Notes under the pieces: model-generated
The model's database searches: none
What the model saw: only the letters and a program-made list of their open reading frames with translations
Told to the model about the DNA's origin: nothing
DNA from: Clostridium grantii DSM 8605
GTDB lineage: Bacteria; Bacillota; Clostridia; Clostridiales; Clostridiaceae
Direction: 5' to 3'
NCBI RefSeq assembly: GCF_900129965.1
Contig: NZ_FQXM01000023.1
Span: 1-64,000 of the forward strand
Length of the DNA: 64,000 nt
Shown: positions 51,988 to 61,918 of the stretch, piece by piece
Layout: every line of letters starts with the position of its first letter
How positions within the stretch are numbered: the stretch's first letter is position 1
Program-made: the position numbers and the translations under genes

Positions 51988-52590
51988 ATGAAGAAAAAAG
52001 GTATATTAGGAGGAACGTTTGACCCTATTCATAATGGACATATTCATATTGCTTATGAAGCTATGTATAGGTTGGATTTAGATAGTATTTTATTTATACC
52101 TTCAGGTAATCCTCCGCATAAACGTGAAAAAGAGGTAACTGAGGCTTCTATAAGATTATCACTTGTAGAAAAAGCTATTGAAAAAGAAAAAAAGTTTTCC
52201 GTTAGCGATTATGAAATTAAGAATGAAGGATATAGTTATACATACAAAACTCTTAAACATTTTAAAGCAGAAGAACCTTTAACGGAATGGTATTTTATAA
52301 CAGGTGCGGATTGCTTAATAGAGCTAGACTCTTGGAAAAATGTTGAAGGTATTTTTGAGAATTCCAAGTTTGTAGTTTTTACAAGATCAGGATATAAAAA
52401 AGAAGAATTATTAACACAAAAAAACTTAGTTGAAAGAAAATATGATAAAGAAATTATTTTTTTGGATCTTCCAATAATTGATATATCCTCTACCAGTATA
52501 AGAGAAAAAATAAGTGAGGGTAAAGAAGTATCTTATTTATTGCCTTGGAATTTACAAAAGGAAATTAAAAAATTAGAATTATATAAATAG
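51988..52590 (+). CDS. nadD: nicotinate-nucleotide adenylyltransferase
   Basis: NadD makes deamido-NAD from nicotinate mononucleotide and ATP. The product is 200 aa. Nucleotidyltransferase motifs GILGGTFDPIHNGHI and ISSTSIREKI are intact, with FITGADCLIELDSW between. ATG 51988 gives the standard start MKKKGILGG; ATG 51976 directly abuts AAGGA. It forms a unit with yqeK. Confidence 0.95.
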   Translation: MKKKGILGGTFDPIHNGHIHIAYEAMYRLDLDSILFIPSGNPPHKREKEVTEASIRLSLVEKAIEKEKKFSVSDYEIKNEGYSYTYKTLKHFKAEEPLTEWYFITGADCLIELDSWKNVEGIFENSKFVVFTRSGYKKEELLTQKNLVERKYDKEIIFLDLPIIDISSTSIREKISEGKEVSYLLPWNLQKEIKKLELYK

Positions 52591-52607
52591 ATTAGTAGGT
52601 GAAGATT

Positions 52608-53189
52608 ATGTGGAGTGAAGATAAAATCACAGAATATATTAAAAGTGAATTAAAAAAACAAAGATACGACCACAGTTTAAGGGTTAAAGATACTGCTATT
52701 AGCCTTGCAAAAAAATATGGGGTAGACGAGAAAAAAGCTTCTATTGCTGCTTTGGTACATGATTGTGCTAAATATTTAGATTATGAAATTTTAATTAAAC
52801 ATAGCAAAGAATGGGGTTATAAAATTGATTCTGTTTCTAAAGCAAATCCATCCTTATTACATGGTGTGGCCGCGGCAAATATAGCTAAAAAGAAAATGGG
52901 CATTGAGGATGAAGATATTTTAAATGCAATTATTTATCATACAACAGGTAGAAAAAATATGAGCAAGTTAGAAAAAATAATCTACCTTGCGGATTATATT
53001 GAACCAGGAAGAAAATTTCCAACTATAGAGCTGCTTAGGGAAAAAACTTATAATAATTTAGATGAAGGATTATTATTTAGTTTTGATAATAGCATTAAAT
53101 TTATTATTGATAGAGGCCAATTAATTCATAAGGATACTATTAATGCAAGGAATGATTTAATAGTGAAACTAGGAAGAAATATAATCTAG
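52608..53189 (+). CDS. yqeK: YqeK HD-domain diadenosine tetraphosphatase
   Basis: A 193-aa HD hydrolase (symmetrical Ap4A cleavage in characterised members). Metal ligands: YDHSLRVKDTA (His), AALVHDCAKYL (HD), LLHG and YHTTGR. LEKIIYLADYIEPGRKFP is diagnostic. Start ATG 52608 behind TAGGTG. It follows nadD as in other Firmicutes, although the pair has moved away from obg-yhbY. Confidence 0.93.
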   Translation: MWSEDKITEYIKSELKKQRYDHSLRVKDTAISLAKKYGVDEKKASIAALVHDCAKYLDYEILIKHSKEWGYKIDSVSKANPSLLHGVAAANIAKKKMGIEDEDILNAIIYHTTGRKNMSKLEKIIYLADYIEPGRKFPTIELLREKTYNNLDEGLLFSFDNSIKFIIDRGQLIHKDTINARNDLIVKLGRNII

Positions 53190-53284
53190 CAAACTTTATT
53201 TTCTTGGAGTATAATAGGTTATATAGTAGTTAATCATTTACAATCAACAATAAATATATTATAAACATACTTTAGGAGGTTATT

Positions 53285-53668
53285 ATGAATAAAGAAATTA
53301 TTACTACAGAAAAAGCACCAGCGGCATTAGGACCATACTCACAAGCAGTAAAAGTAGGTAATTTACTATTTACATCAGGTCAAATTCCTATAGATCCAGC
53401 TACAGGCGATTATTTAAATGATACTATAGAAATGGCTGCAGAAAGAGTTTTTTTGAACTTAAAAGCTGTTTTAGATGAAGCAGGAACTTCTTTTGATAAT
53501 GTTATTAAAACAACAGTATTTTTAAAGGATTTAAATGATTTTGTTCCTTTTAATGAAGTTTATGCAAAATTCTTTACTGAAAATCAACCAGCTAGATCAT
53601 GTGTTCAAGTTGCTAAATTACCTAAGGATGCATTAGTTGAAATAGAATTGGTTGCAATAGTTGAATAG
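53285..53668 (+). CDS. ridA: RidA enamine/imine deaminase
   Basis: A 127-aa trimeric RidA (YjgF/YER057c/UK114) protein that hydrolyses reactive 2-aminoacrylate-type imines. KAPAALGPYSQAVKVGNLLF, SGQIPIDPATG and the catalytic Arg in ENQPARSCVQVAKLPKDALVE are present. Ribosome site GGAGGTTATT. The pseudouridine synthase gene overlaps its 3' end by 8 bp. Confidence 0.96.
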   Translation: MNKEIITTEKAPAALGPYSQAVKVGNLLFTSGQIPIDPATGDYLNDTIEMAAERVFLNLKAVLDEAGTSFDNVIKTTVFLKDLNDFVPFNEVYAKFFTENQPARSCVQVAKLPKDALVEIELVAIVE

Positions 53669-54569
53669 TTTTATTAATGTAAAAGTTGATTCAAAGTATG
53701 ATGGCTATAAGTTACAAGTGTTTATGCGAGAAGTATTAGATTTCTCTAGTAGATTTTGTACAAAATCTACTAGAGAAGGAAGAGTTAAGATAAATAATGG
53801 CAAAGCAACTTTATATACTAAGTTATTTGAAGGAGACACAGTTTCAATAGATTTGCCAGAAGAAGATAAAAGTATTATAGAACCAGACAAAATTGATTTA
53901 AATATTCTTTATGAAGACGATTTATATATTGCTGTTGAGAAAAAACCATTTATGGTGGTGCATCCAACACTAAAGTGTCCAAGAGAAACCTTACTTAATG
54001 GGATAGCTTATTATTTTAATGAAAAAGGTATAAAAACTATGCCTAGGTTGGTAAGTAGACTTGATAGAGATACTTCTGGGGTTATAGTAATTGCCAAGAA
54101 TTCTTTTGCTCATATGAAACTAGCAAAAGCAATGGAGAATAAATCATTTAAAAAAGAATATATTGCAATTGTGCATGGAGCATTAATTAAATCGAAAGAA
54201 ATAATTGATAAACCAATTGGCAAAAATGAAGATGGTATCAAGAGAATAATAGATGAGAATGGCAAGAAAAGTGTTACCGAATATAACTTGGTTTCTAAAA
54301 ATGAAAAAGCTTCTTTAGTTAAACTTAACCTTATTACGGGGAGAACACATCAAATAAGGCTTCATATGAGTAGTGTGGGTCATCCATTGTATGGAGATAG
54401 TTTGTATGGTGAAGAAGAACCAGAATTTATAGATAGACAAGCTTTACATGCTTATTATGTTAATTTTCCTCATCCTTTAGAAAATAGGATTGTGGAAATT
54501 AAATGCCAGATTCCAAATGATATGAAAAATTTAATTGAAAAATTAGAATTAGAAAAAGCACCGTTATAA
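53661..54569 (+). CDS. RluA-family 23S rRNA/tRNA pseudouridine synthase
   Basis: A 302-aa enzyme. An S4-like N-terminal region (SSRFCTKSTREGRVKINNG) precedes the catalytic domain with SRLDRDTSGVIVIAKN, where the Asp is catalytic, and TGRTHQIRLHMSSVGHPLYG. Target uridine not predictable. TTG start inside ridA. Confidence 0.93.
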   Translation: MNSFINVKVDSKYDGYKLQVFMREVLDFSSRFCTKSTREGRVKINNGKATLYTKLFEGDTVSIDLPEEDKSIIEPDKIDLNILYEDDLYIAVEKKPFMVVHPTLKCPRETLLNGIAYYFNEKGIKTMPRLVSRLDRDTSGVIVIAKNSFAHMKLAKAMENKSFKKEYIAIVHGALIKSKEIIDKPIGKNEDGIKRIIDENGKKSVTEYNLVSKNEKASLVKLNLITGRTHQIRLHMSSVGHPLYGDSLYGEEEPEFIDRQALHAYYVNFPHPLENRIVEIKCQIPNDMKNLIEKLELEKAPL

Positions 54570-54587
54570 GTAAAGGTGCTTTTTCTT
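54553..54587. terminator. intrinsic terminator, convergent genes
   Basis: AAAAAGCACC / GGTGCTTTTT stem, lying between the pseudouridine synthase and dacF, with T-rich sequence on both strands. Confidence 0.85.
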
Positions 54588-54593
54588 ATTTTT

Positions 54594-55907
54594 TTATTTT
54601 TTATAGTATCTTTGAAAGTACATATTTTTTTTCATAGTCTCTAGTTTTCTTTTTTTTCTTTTTTTATCAATAATAACTTTTCTAGTTCTAAGCAACACAA
54701 CTAAGATTAATAAAACAATACCAACATATTTTAAAACTGACATAAAAATATTTGTGGAATTTTCTTTTTTACTTTCTTCTGAATCATTTTTTTGAAAAAT
54801 AGAGGAATTGAAAGTATAATCTTCTTCTGCACAAATATCAAGCTCTCCTAGACTTTCTTCTCCTAAGAGAATCTGTCCTTTGAGAATTAAATCACCTTTT
54901 TTAAAAGATTGTTGAGATATGTCTTTATCCAGTATTTTCAAGGTTGGTACATCAGTTGAACTATTATCTTTTAAATAATTAAAATCTGTAGCAGCAGCAA
55001 TTGGAATTGAGATTTCGTTTGATACACTGTAAGTACCTAATGAATCATCTTGTTTTATAAATGTGGCAAGAGAAAAATTATCAAAACCCCAATCAAAAAG
55101 AGATCTTACATCATCCCAATATGTATGAGCTGAGTCGTGTAATAAAACGGCTATTAATCGAACCCCATCTCTTTCGGCAACAGCAACAAATGAATGCATT
55201 GATTCTACGGTGTAACCAGTTTTACCAGCTAAAGCATCTGCGTAGTAATATTTATCACTAGATTGAATCAGTCTATTCTTATTCCAAATAGGACGTTGTT
55301 CTGTTTGCTTATTTGTAGGTTCAATATAATACATTGGTGTTTTTGCTATTTCTATGTATTCAGGGTGTGAAGAAAGCTCTTTTAATATAAGAGCTAAATC
55401 ATGAGCTGATGTTCTATGATTTTCATCATAAAGCCCATGGGGATTAACAAAGTTTGTATTTGTGCATCCTAGTTCTTTTGCTCTTTCATTCATAAGTGTT
55501 GCAAATTCTTCAGTAGAGCCTGAAATATGCTCAGCAATTGCTTCCGCTGCATCGTTTGCAGATTGCAGCATAAGAGCATAAAGTAAATCTTTCATTGTAA
55601 ATTTTTCGTCTTCTTCTATGTATATTTTACTTCCGTCTGCAAAAGGAGCTGTTTTGCTCACTACTACTTCATCATCTAAGTTGCTTTTTTCTAAAGCCAA
55701 CAAAGCCGTCATGATTTTTGTTGTTGAAGCGGGCGGATATTGGGTATCCATATTTTTAGAATAAATAATAGTTCCAGAGTTTGCATCCATTAAAACAACA
55801 CCATCAGCGGATGCTGGGGGAGGCTCAGTGCCTGCTGCAAGTATAGTTGTTGCTAACATATTAATAACAAGAATTAAAGTCAAAATAAATTTTATAGATT
55901 TTCGCAT
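54594..55907 (-). CDS. dacF: D-alanyl-D-alanine carboxypeptidase
   Basis: A 437-aa low-molecular-weight PBP that trims pentapeptides. Signal peptide (about 1-25), active-site motifs STTK (in PPASTTKIMTALLALE), SAN (in MLQSANDAAEAIAEH) and KTG (in GKTGYTVES), then a C-terminal beta domain. Unlike most DacF, it ends with a true TM (about 385-405) and a basic tail. Start ATG 55907 behind TAGGAGG. The gene symbol follows the family; DacB or DacA cannot be excluded. Confidence 0.9.
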   Translation of the reverse strand: MRKSIKFILTLILVINMLATTILAAGTEPPPASADGVVLMDANSGTIIYSKNMDTQYPPASTTKIMTALLALEKSNLDDEVVVSKTAPFADGSKIYIEEDEKFTMKDLLYALMLQSANDAAEAIAEHISGSTEEFATLMNERAKELGCTNTNFVNPHGLYDENHRTSAHDLALILKELSSHPEYIEIAKTPMYYIEPTNKQTEQRPIWNKNRLIQSSDKYYYADALAGKTGYTVESMHSFVAVAERDGVRLIAVLLHDSAHTYWDDVRSLFDWGFDNFSLATFIKQDDSLGTYSVSNEISIPIAAATDFNYLKDNSSTDVPTLKILDKDISQQSFKKGDLILKGQILLGEESLGELDICAEEDYTFNSSIFQKNDSEESKKENSTNIFMSVLKYVGIVLLILVVLLRTRKVIIDKKRKKRKLETMKKNMYFQRYYKK

Positions 55908-55934
55908 ATAATACCTCCTAGCCATTATGGTATA

Positions 55935-55963
55935 AGTATATCAAAAAAAACTTGTTTTATCAA
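55935..55963 (-). promoter_or_regulatory. dacF promoter
   Basis: On the minus strand TTGATA (55963-55958), 17-bp spacer, TATACT (55940-55935). Confidence 0.65.
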
Positions 55964-56051
55964 AACCATTTTGAAAAATTCAGTTTATTATATGAAAAAA
56001 ATGTTAATAATTACTAAGGAATGGTAAAATATCTGTAGGAGTTGTCGTTAA

Positions 56052-56771
56052 ATGGATAAAAACAAAACAATTGGTTCCATAGTTATAGGAATTATATTTA
56101 CTATATTTTTAGTTGTAGGCTATTTTATAACAAATAGTGAAGCTCCAAGTTATAAAAAAGAGAATATTAATAACGAAGACATATTTCAAGAAGAACAAAC
56201 AGAAAATATACAAATAAACGATACTATTAATGAAGAAATAATTGTGGATAATTCAAACAAAATTAATAATGAAGAAAATTTTAATCAAATTGTTGTAGAA
56301 ATTAAAGGGTGTGTTAATAATCCAAATGTATACACAATAAAAGAAGGAAGTAGACTTTATGATTTAGTTCAAATGGCAGGAGGTTTTCAGCCTTCAGCAT
56401 ATACAAAAAATCTTCATTTGGCAGAAAAATTATATGATGAAGAAACTATAATTGTATATTCTTCAGAAGAAGCAAAATCTATGGGTGATGATTTGGTTAG
56501 TATATTCACCAATAGTACTTCCGTAAATGAAAATAATGTACAGATTACAGGGGGAAGTACCAAAACATCTGAATCAAATCTGATAAATATAAATACTGCA
56601 GACAAAACATCATTAATAACTTTAAAAGGAATCGGAGAAGTAACAGCTGATAAAATAATCGAATATAGACAACAAAATGGATTATTTAAAAGTATTGAAG
56701 ATATAAAAAATGTTAGTGGAATAGGAGATAAAACTTTTTTGGAGTTTAAGGATGATATTTGTGTTAAATAA
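56052..56771 (+). CDS. comEA: ComEA DNA-binding competence protein
   Basis: A 239-aa membrane-anchored DNA receptor. TM about 7-27, acidic Asn-rich linker, SLBB domain (VVEIKGCVNNPNVYTIKEGS, LYDLVQMAGGF) and C-terminal paired helix-hairpin-helix (LININTADKTSLITLKGIGE, DIKNVSGIGDKTFLE) that binds double-stranded DNA. It stands alone; comEC is not next to it. Confidence 0.93.
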   Translation: MDKNKTIGSIVIGIIFTIFLVVGYFITNSEAPSYKKENINNEDIFQEEQTENIQINDTINEEIIVDNSNKINNEENFNQIVVEIKGCVNNPNVYTIKEGSRLYDLVQMAGGFQPSAYTKNLHLAEKLYDEETIIVYSSEEAKSMGDDLVSIFTNSTSVNENNVQITGGSTKTSESNLININTADKTSLITLKGIGEVTADKIIEYRQQNGLFKSIEDIKNVSGIGDKTFLEFKDDICVK

Positions 56772-56948
56772 TTTGATGAAAGATAAAGGTGAAAGATGAA
56801 GTGATTAGGGTTTAGTTGGTTAGGCATTAGAAGAATTAAATTTAGTTAATGGACTTTTATGAAAACTTGTAATAAAATGATATACATAATGTAAGAAAAA
56901 TTTGTATTATTTCAAAGCATTAATGTTTTTTGTAAAGGAGGAAATCAA

Positions 56949-57995
56949 GTGAATTTAAAGCCTATGAAATATAAAAGATTAACTGAAATGACTAAAAAAG
57001 CTGGCTGAGCGGCTAAAATAGGGCCGGGGGCTCTTTCAGAAATTTTGAGTAAACTTCCTAAAATGGAAGATAAAAATTTAATGGTTGGCATTGAAACCAG
57101 CGATGATGCAGCGGTATATAAGTTAAGTGATGAAATAGCAATAATTCAAACTTTAGACTTTTTTACTCCGGTAGTGGATGATCCATATATATTTGGTCAA
57201 GTGGCAGCAGCTAATGCACTAAGCGATGTATATGCTATGGGAGGAAAACCTACAGTTGCATTAAATATAGTAGGATTTCCTAATTGTTTATCTATAGATA
57301 TATTAGGAGAAATACTAAGAGGTGGAGCAGACAAAGTCCTAGAAGCTGGAGCTGTTGTTGTTGGGGGACATTCGGTTGAAGACAATGAGCCTAAGTATGG
57401 GTTGTCAGTAACAGGAATAGTTCATCCAGATAAGGTAATGAAGAATTATGGAGCTAAAGAAGGAGATTTAATTATTCTTACAAAGCCATTGGGAACAGGC
57501 ATAGTAAATACAGCAATAAAAAAAGAAAAAGCATCTAAGGAAGCATATAATAATACTGTTGAAGTTATGACAACATTGAATAAATATGCAGGGGAAATTA
57601 TGATTAAATACAAGGTTAATGCTTGTACTGATGTAACAGGTTTTGGACTTATGGGGCATGCTTACGAAATGGCCTCAGCTTCAAACCTTACTTTAGAATT
57701 AAATAAAGATAAAATACCTTATATTAAAGAAGCAAAAGAATATGCAAAGATGAAACTTGTTCCTGGTGGAACCTTCAAAAATAAGGAATACCTAAGTGGT
57801 AAGTATGAACTGGAAAATGTTGAGGAGTGGTTGGAACATATTATATTTGATCCTCAAACATCAGGGGGGTTATTAATAGCACTAAGAAAACATGAAGCAG
57901 AAAAAATGTTACAAGAATTAAATGAACTTTCTTTAAAATCTCAAATAATCGGCGAATTTAAAAAGAAAGAAGATAAACCTTTAATAGTAAGATAA
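56949..57995 (+). CDS. selD: selenide, water dikinase, selenocysteine-containing
   Basis: SelD makes selenophosphate from selenide and ATP. GTG 56949 lies 7 bp after GGAGG. The frame runs through an in-frame UGA at 57006-57008 (codon 20) and continues to 57995 (348 aa). The surrounding text KKAG-U-AAKIGPGAL matches the catalytic Cys/Sec-x-x-Lys site, with UGA exactly at the nucleophile. Just after the UGA, GAGC and GCTC flank a GC-rich segment that can form a bacterial SECIS hairpin. IGIETSDDAAVY, DFFTPVVDDPY, GGHSVEDNEPKYGL and DPQTSGGLL confirm SelD. An annotation starting at the internal Met (57045) would lose the active site. Confidence 0.96.
57005..57040 (+). promoter_or_regulatory. putative bacterial SECIS element in selD
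   Basis: The UGA and the next 30 or so bases contain GAGCGGC, then GGGCCGGGGGCTC, allowing a stem GAGC/GCTC with an inner GGC/GCC pairing. This is the place where SelB-dependent elements act. Confidence 0.6.
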
Positions 57996-58083
57996 GAAAA
58001 AAGTTTTTCTTTATTCATAAGTAGTGGAAAACTAATAATTTATAAACTGATGTGTTTTTGTGTAGTTGTATTCAAAAAATTAT

Positions 58084-58130
58084 AAAAAGCATTAAGTGGT
58101 GTTTAGCTACTTAATGCTTTTCTTTATTTA
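58084..58130 (+). terminator. intrinsic terminator after selD
   Basis: AAAAGCATTAAGTGG against CTACTTAATGCTTT with a seven-base loop and T-rich tail. Confidence 0.88.
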
Positions 58131-58234
58131 AAGGTTTTGAGTCTTGGATGATGGTATTGCCTTGCATGGAAGTATATGGTATATTGTAGAAGAACTAATA
58201 CAATATAATTAAAAATAGAGAGGATGAGATAATT

Positions 58235-59167
58235 TTGGCAAATATCTTTAAAAACAAAGACAATCAAGTAAGATCAGGATGGAAAATACTAATCACCTTC
58301 GCAACAATTTTTATTTCAAGTTTAATTGTAAGTATGATTTTTGGTATTGTATACACAATTAAAATCATGGCTTCCTATGGAGGCAATATAAACCCAATGG
58401 AAATAGAAGAAATGATAGTTTCAAATGACTTTATAAACACCAGTATGAATATTTTACAAACTGTAATAACTATACTGGGGGTAATTTTATTTTGGAAGGT
58501 ATTTGATAAAAGACCTATTAAAGATTTGGGATTAACTAATCCATTTAAAAGTATTAAAAAATTATCAGGGGGCTTATTTTTTGGAATAATATCAATTACT
58601 TTAGTTTTTGTTGTTTTGCTTTTATCTGGACAAATTCAAGTGGTAAATAAATTTTCAGAACCTAATTTCACTAAATGGATTATTATTGATTTGTTTTTAT
58701 TTATTTTAGTAGGCATAAACGAAGAGTTTTTCGCTAGAGGCTATTGTATGACAGTGCTTAAACAAACAAAAAATAAATGGGTTATAATATTAGTTCCAGC
58801 TTTGATTTTTTCAGGTATGCATTTATTAAATCCTAATAAAAGTTATTTGGGATTAGCAAATATATTTTTGGTGGGAATTTTGTTTGCAATAATGTTTTTA
58901 AAAAGTGGGAATCTTTGGATGCCAATAGGGTATCATATAACTTGGAATTATTTTCAAGGCACTATATATGGAATGAATGTTAGTGGATTAGATATTCATG
59001 GTATATATAGTACAAAAGTTCTTTCACCAAATATTATGAATGGGGGAGCATTTGGACCAGAAGGTGGATTAATTGCCACAGCAGTAATTATTTTAGGAAT
59101 TATTTATATGGTTAAATTTTATGAGGAAAAAGAACAGAAAGTTGTAGTAGGGACTACTAATATATAA
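58235..59167 (+). CDS. CPBP-family intramembrane metalloprotease
   Basis: A 310-aa protein with about eight TM segments. The CPBP/Abi motifs are INEEFFARGYCM (EExxxR), IFSGMHLLNP (FxxxH) and HITWNYFQG (HxxxN). Relatives cleave CAAX-like or bacteriocin-linked substrates or confer immunity; here there is no bacteriocin cluster. TTG start behind AGAGGATGAG. Confidence 0.88.
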   Translation: MANIFKNKDNQVRSGWKILITFATIFISSLIVSMIFGIVYTIKIMASYGGNINPMEIEEMIVSNDFINTSMNILQTVITILGVILFWKVFDKRPIKDLGLTNPFKSIKKLSGGLFFGIISITLVFVVLLLSGQIQVVNKFSEPNFTKWIIIDLFLFILVGINEEFFARGYCMTVLKQTKNKWVIILVPALIFSGMHLLNPNKSYLGLANIFLVGILFAIMFLKSGNLWMPIGYHITWNYFQGTIYGMNVSGLDIHGIYSTKVLSPNIMNGGAFGPEGGLIATAVIILGIIYMVKFYEEKEQKVVVGTTNI

Positions 59168-59259
59168 ATTTATTTTGTTACCATATTTTAACCTTTATGA
59201 TATGGAATTATTATATGATATAATTAGCAATTAATAAAATTAGTATATGGGGGTTTATT

Positions 59260-60039
59260 ATGAAATTTTTTAATGATTTAAAGAATAGTTTTTACAATTT
59301 TCCTGAGTACAGGAAGATGATTAAAAGAAGTTATGGTGCTGCAATTCTTTATGCTGTTTTCTTTTCTTTGATATTATCCTTTATTGTAACCATAAAAGTT
59401 GGATTTGTATTAAATGATGGAGTAAAAGAAATGACTAATTTTTATAATTCTGAGGTACCATATTTTGAATTCCATGATGGAGAACTAGATGTGGATACTG
59501 AACAACCTTATTCTACAGGTGATGATAGTGGTATGCTTTATATAGATACAAGGAAGGAAGCAGATCAAACAATTGTAGATAATTATGAAGAAGGATTCTT
59601 TTTGTTTAGGGATAAAGCAATACAAAAGACAGCTATAAAAACAGAGACTTATGAATTTTCACAATTTGGAGCAGGTGATTTTACTAAAGATGATGTGGAT
59701 AAAATATATCCAAAAATTAAGGGATATAAAGTAATTGCTTATATAGCTATTTATATTGGTTATTTTATTTTTTCATTAGTATCGTTTTTAGCCTTATCTT
59801 TAATATACGGGGTAATTGGATTAATAATAAAGGCCATAATGAAATCAAATCTTAGCTTTGTAGAACTAGCAAGTGCTTCAATTTATGCATCAACAGTTCC
59901 AAAGATTATAAAACTAGCAATTTCTTTTACAAATATTCAAATTCCACATTATTGGGTTATTCCTTTTGTAATTATGATTATCTATTTAGTAATGATTGTT
60001 AAGCAAAAGGATGTTGATTCTTTGTTAATAGAAGAGTAA
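59260..60039 (+). CDS. DUF1189 family membrane protein
   Basis: A 259-aa protein. TM about 28-50, an extracellular part (about 52-165, acidic, FEFHDGELDVDTEQPYSTGD) and three or four C-terminal TM segments. DUF1189 is a Firmicute family of unknown role, linked in B. subtilis relatives to maltodextrin transport. Ribosome site ATGGGGG. Confidence 0.82.
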   Translation: MKFFNDLKNSFYNFPEYRKMIKRSYGAAILYAVFFSLILSFIVTIKVGFVLNDGVKEMTNFYNSEVPYFEFHDGELDVDTEQPYSTGDDSGMLYIDTRKEADQTIVDNYEEGFFLFRDKAIQKTAIKTETYEFSQFGAGDFTKDDVDKIYPKIKGYKVIAYIAIYIGYFIFSLVSFLALSLIYGVIGLIIKAIMKSNLSFVELASASIYASTVPKIIKLAISFTNIQIPHYWVIPFVIMIIYLVMIVKQKDVDSLLIEE

Positions 60040-60072
60040 TTTAATGATTTTAAGTAAAGGTGAGAATTTGCT

Positions 60073-60884
60073 ATGAAAGATTCAAATAAAATACAAAATA
60101 CAGCTTATTCCATAGAATTATCTAAGTTGCCCTATAGCTTTCATGGATTCAAAATCCTTCAACTAAGTGATTTGCATAGCCGGATTTTTAACGCAAGCAA
60201 TGAAATTTTAATAAATCTAATTAATGAAAGCAATCCGGACATAATTGTTATCACTGGAGATATGATAAATTCACAAAAGGATGATGGTAGCGTTTTTATA
60301 AATATTATTAAGAAATTAAACCATAAGTACCCTGTTTATTTTGTTTTAGGAAATCATGAGCATCAAGTAAAAGAACTTAATGGTGAGGTGTATTCAAAAT
60401 ATATCAGTGAATTAATAAGATTAAAAACCATAATTCTGGACAATTTTAAAATATCAATAAAAAAAGGAAATGATAAAATAAACTTATGGGGACTGACATT
60501 AAATCCAAGCTTTTATTGGAAAACAACTTATAAAAAAAATAGTAATGAAATATTTCCTGATTATTATATTAATAAAAAGTTAGGCCTATGTGAAAAAAAG
60601 ATGTGAATATACTTTTAGTACACAATCCAAAATACTTTGAAAAGTATAGTAATTGGGGAGCAGATTTGATTTTTTCCGGACATGTGCACGGAGGTATAAT
60701 AAGACTACCATATTTGGGTGGTCTTCTCTCGCCTGATAGAAGGTTTTTTCCTAAATATGATAATGGGGTATATGAGAATAATGGAAATAAGATGATAGTA
60801 AGTAGAGGCCTAGGGAATTCACATTTAAATTTAAGAATTAACAATAAGCCAGAATTAATAGTTGTAACTTTAAAAAAGGGGTGA
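60073..60884 (+). pseudogene. metallophosphoesterase split by a frameshift in an A7 run
   Basis: The first frame (60073-60606) carries LQLSDLHSRIF, VITGDMIN and FVLGNHEHQ. It stops soon after an A7 run at 60593-60599. The next frame (GTG 60603-60884) carries ILLVHNPKYFEKY and IFSGHVHGGIIRLP. Together they make one calcineurin-like phosphoesterase of about 270 aa of the YkuE/YaeI type. Adding one A to the run would join them as CEKKDVNILLVHNP. It may be a sequencing error, a true mutation or a slippage site. Confidence 0.85.
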
Positions 60885-60888
60885 ATAA

Positions 60889-61866
60889 ATGAGAGAATCA
60901 CTAAAAATTAAAGTAGATAACATGTTGGAATTATATTTGGATATTGAAAAGCAATTCAAATGGGAACACAGTTTGTTAAAACACTTCGCTGCCTTGACAT
61001 ATATTCAAAAAGATAGAAAATTTGATAAAGAAAAAATACAAAATATGATTAAATTTATAAAGTCCAAGACGGGGATTTTCTCATACTATAGAGGAACTTC
61101 ATCCTTCATTATTGCAATGCTTTTATGTAGTGAATATGAGAACCCTGAAGATGAATTCTCTAGAATGATGGATAATGAGGATAAATTAAAAAAAGCTGGC
61201 TTTAAAAACAGTATGTATTTGCCTATTGCAAATTATGCCTTGCTAATTACAAGTGAAGGTGATTTTGTTGATAGTAAAGTAAAGCAGGCATATGAATTAT
61301 ACTGTGAAATGAAGAAAAATCATCCATGGCTAACTAGTGGGGATGATTATGCTTTAAGTATTTTACTTTCTAAATATAATAAATCAGTTAGTACAATAGA
61401 AGAATATTATCAAAGTTTGAATAATTTGGGGTTTGGCAAGGGTAATGGTTTGCAGTTATTATCCCATATTTTATCATTCAGTAATGAGGATGTTAAAGTA
61501 ATAACTGAGAGATGTAAGAAAGGCTATGATAGATTAAAGGAAAATAAGTTAAAAATATATTCAGATTTTTATGCATCACTTGGACTAGTATCATTGTTAG
61601 ATAAAGAGGGAACTATAGCAGAGGATTTAGTTGAGGTAGCGTTGTATTTAAATAAACTAAAAAAATATAAGTGGCTAGGAAAAGGAATGAATGTATTAAT
61701 AGCTTCCGCATTAGTTAGCCAAGAATATATTAATGATAATAAAAACAACAATGAATTGATACAAACAACCTTAAGCATATCTATAGAAGCAATAATAGCA
61801 GCGCAAACCTCTGCTACAATAGCAGCAATTACAGCATCAACAGCTGCAGCATCTGCTGCAAATTAA
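60889..61866 (+). CDS. DUF4003 family protein
   Basis: A 325-aa soluble helical protein. FSYYRGTSSFIIAMLLCSEY, KLKKAGFKNSMYLPIANYAL and LGFGKGNGLQLLSHILSF match DUF4003, a Firmicute family of unknown function. The last 25 residues are mainly Ala, Thr and Ser (AIIAAQTSATIAAITASTAA). It starts 4 bp after the phosphoesterase frame, behind AAGGGGTG. Confidence 0.82.
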   Translation: MRESLKIKVDNMLELYLDIEKQFKWEHSLLKHFAALTYIQKDRKFDKEKIQNMIKFIKSKTGIFSYYRGTSSFIIAMLLCSEYENPEDEFSRMMDNEDKLKKAGFKNSMYLPIANYALLITSEGDFVDSKVKQAYELYCEMKKNHPWLTSGDDYALSILLSKYNKSVSTIEEYYQSLNNLGFGKGNGLQLLSHILSFSNEDVKVITERCKKGYDRLKENKLKIYSDFYASLGLVSLLDKEGTIAEDLVEVALYLNKLKKYKWLGKGMNVLIASALVSQEYINDNKNNNELIQTTLSISIEAIIAAQTSATIAAITASTAAASAAN

Positions 61867-61918
61867 CACTTATTTGAATGAATTGAATTAGTTATAACTT
61901 ATAGAGGATGGGGACAAG

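Noticed and set aside
57006..57008. selD read as a pseudogene because of an in-frame TGA
   Set aside because: The TGA is exactly at the catalytic Cys/Sec position, the frame is intact on both sides and a SECIS-like hairpin follows, so recoding is the better explanation.
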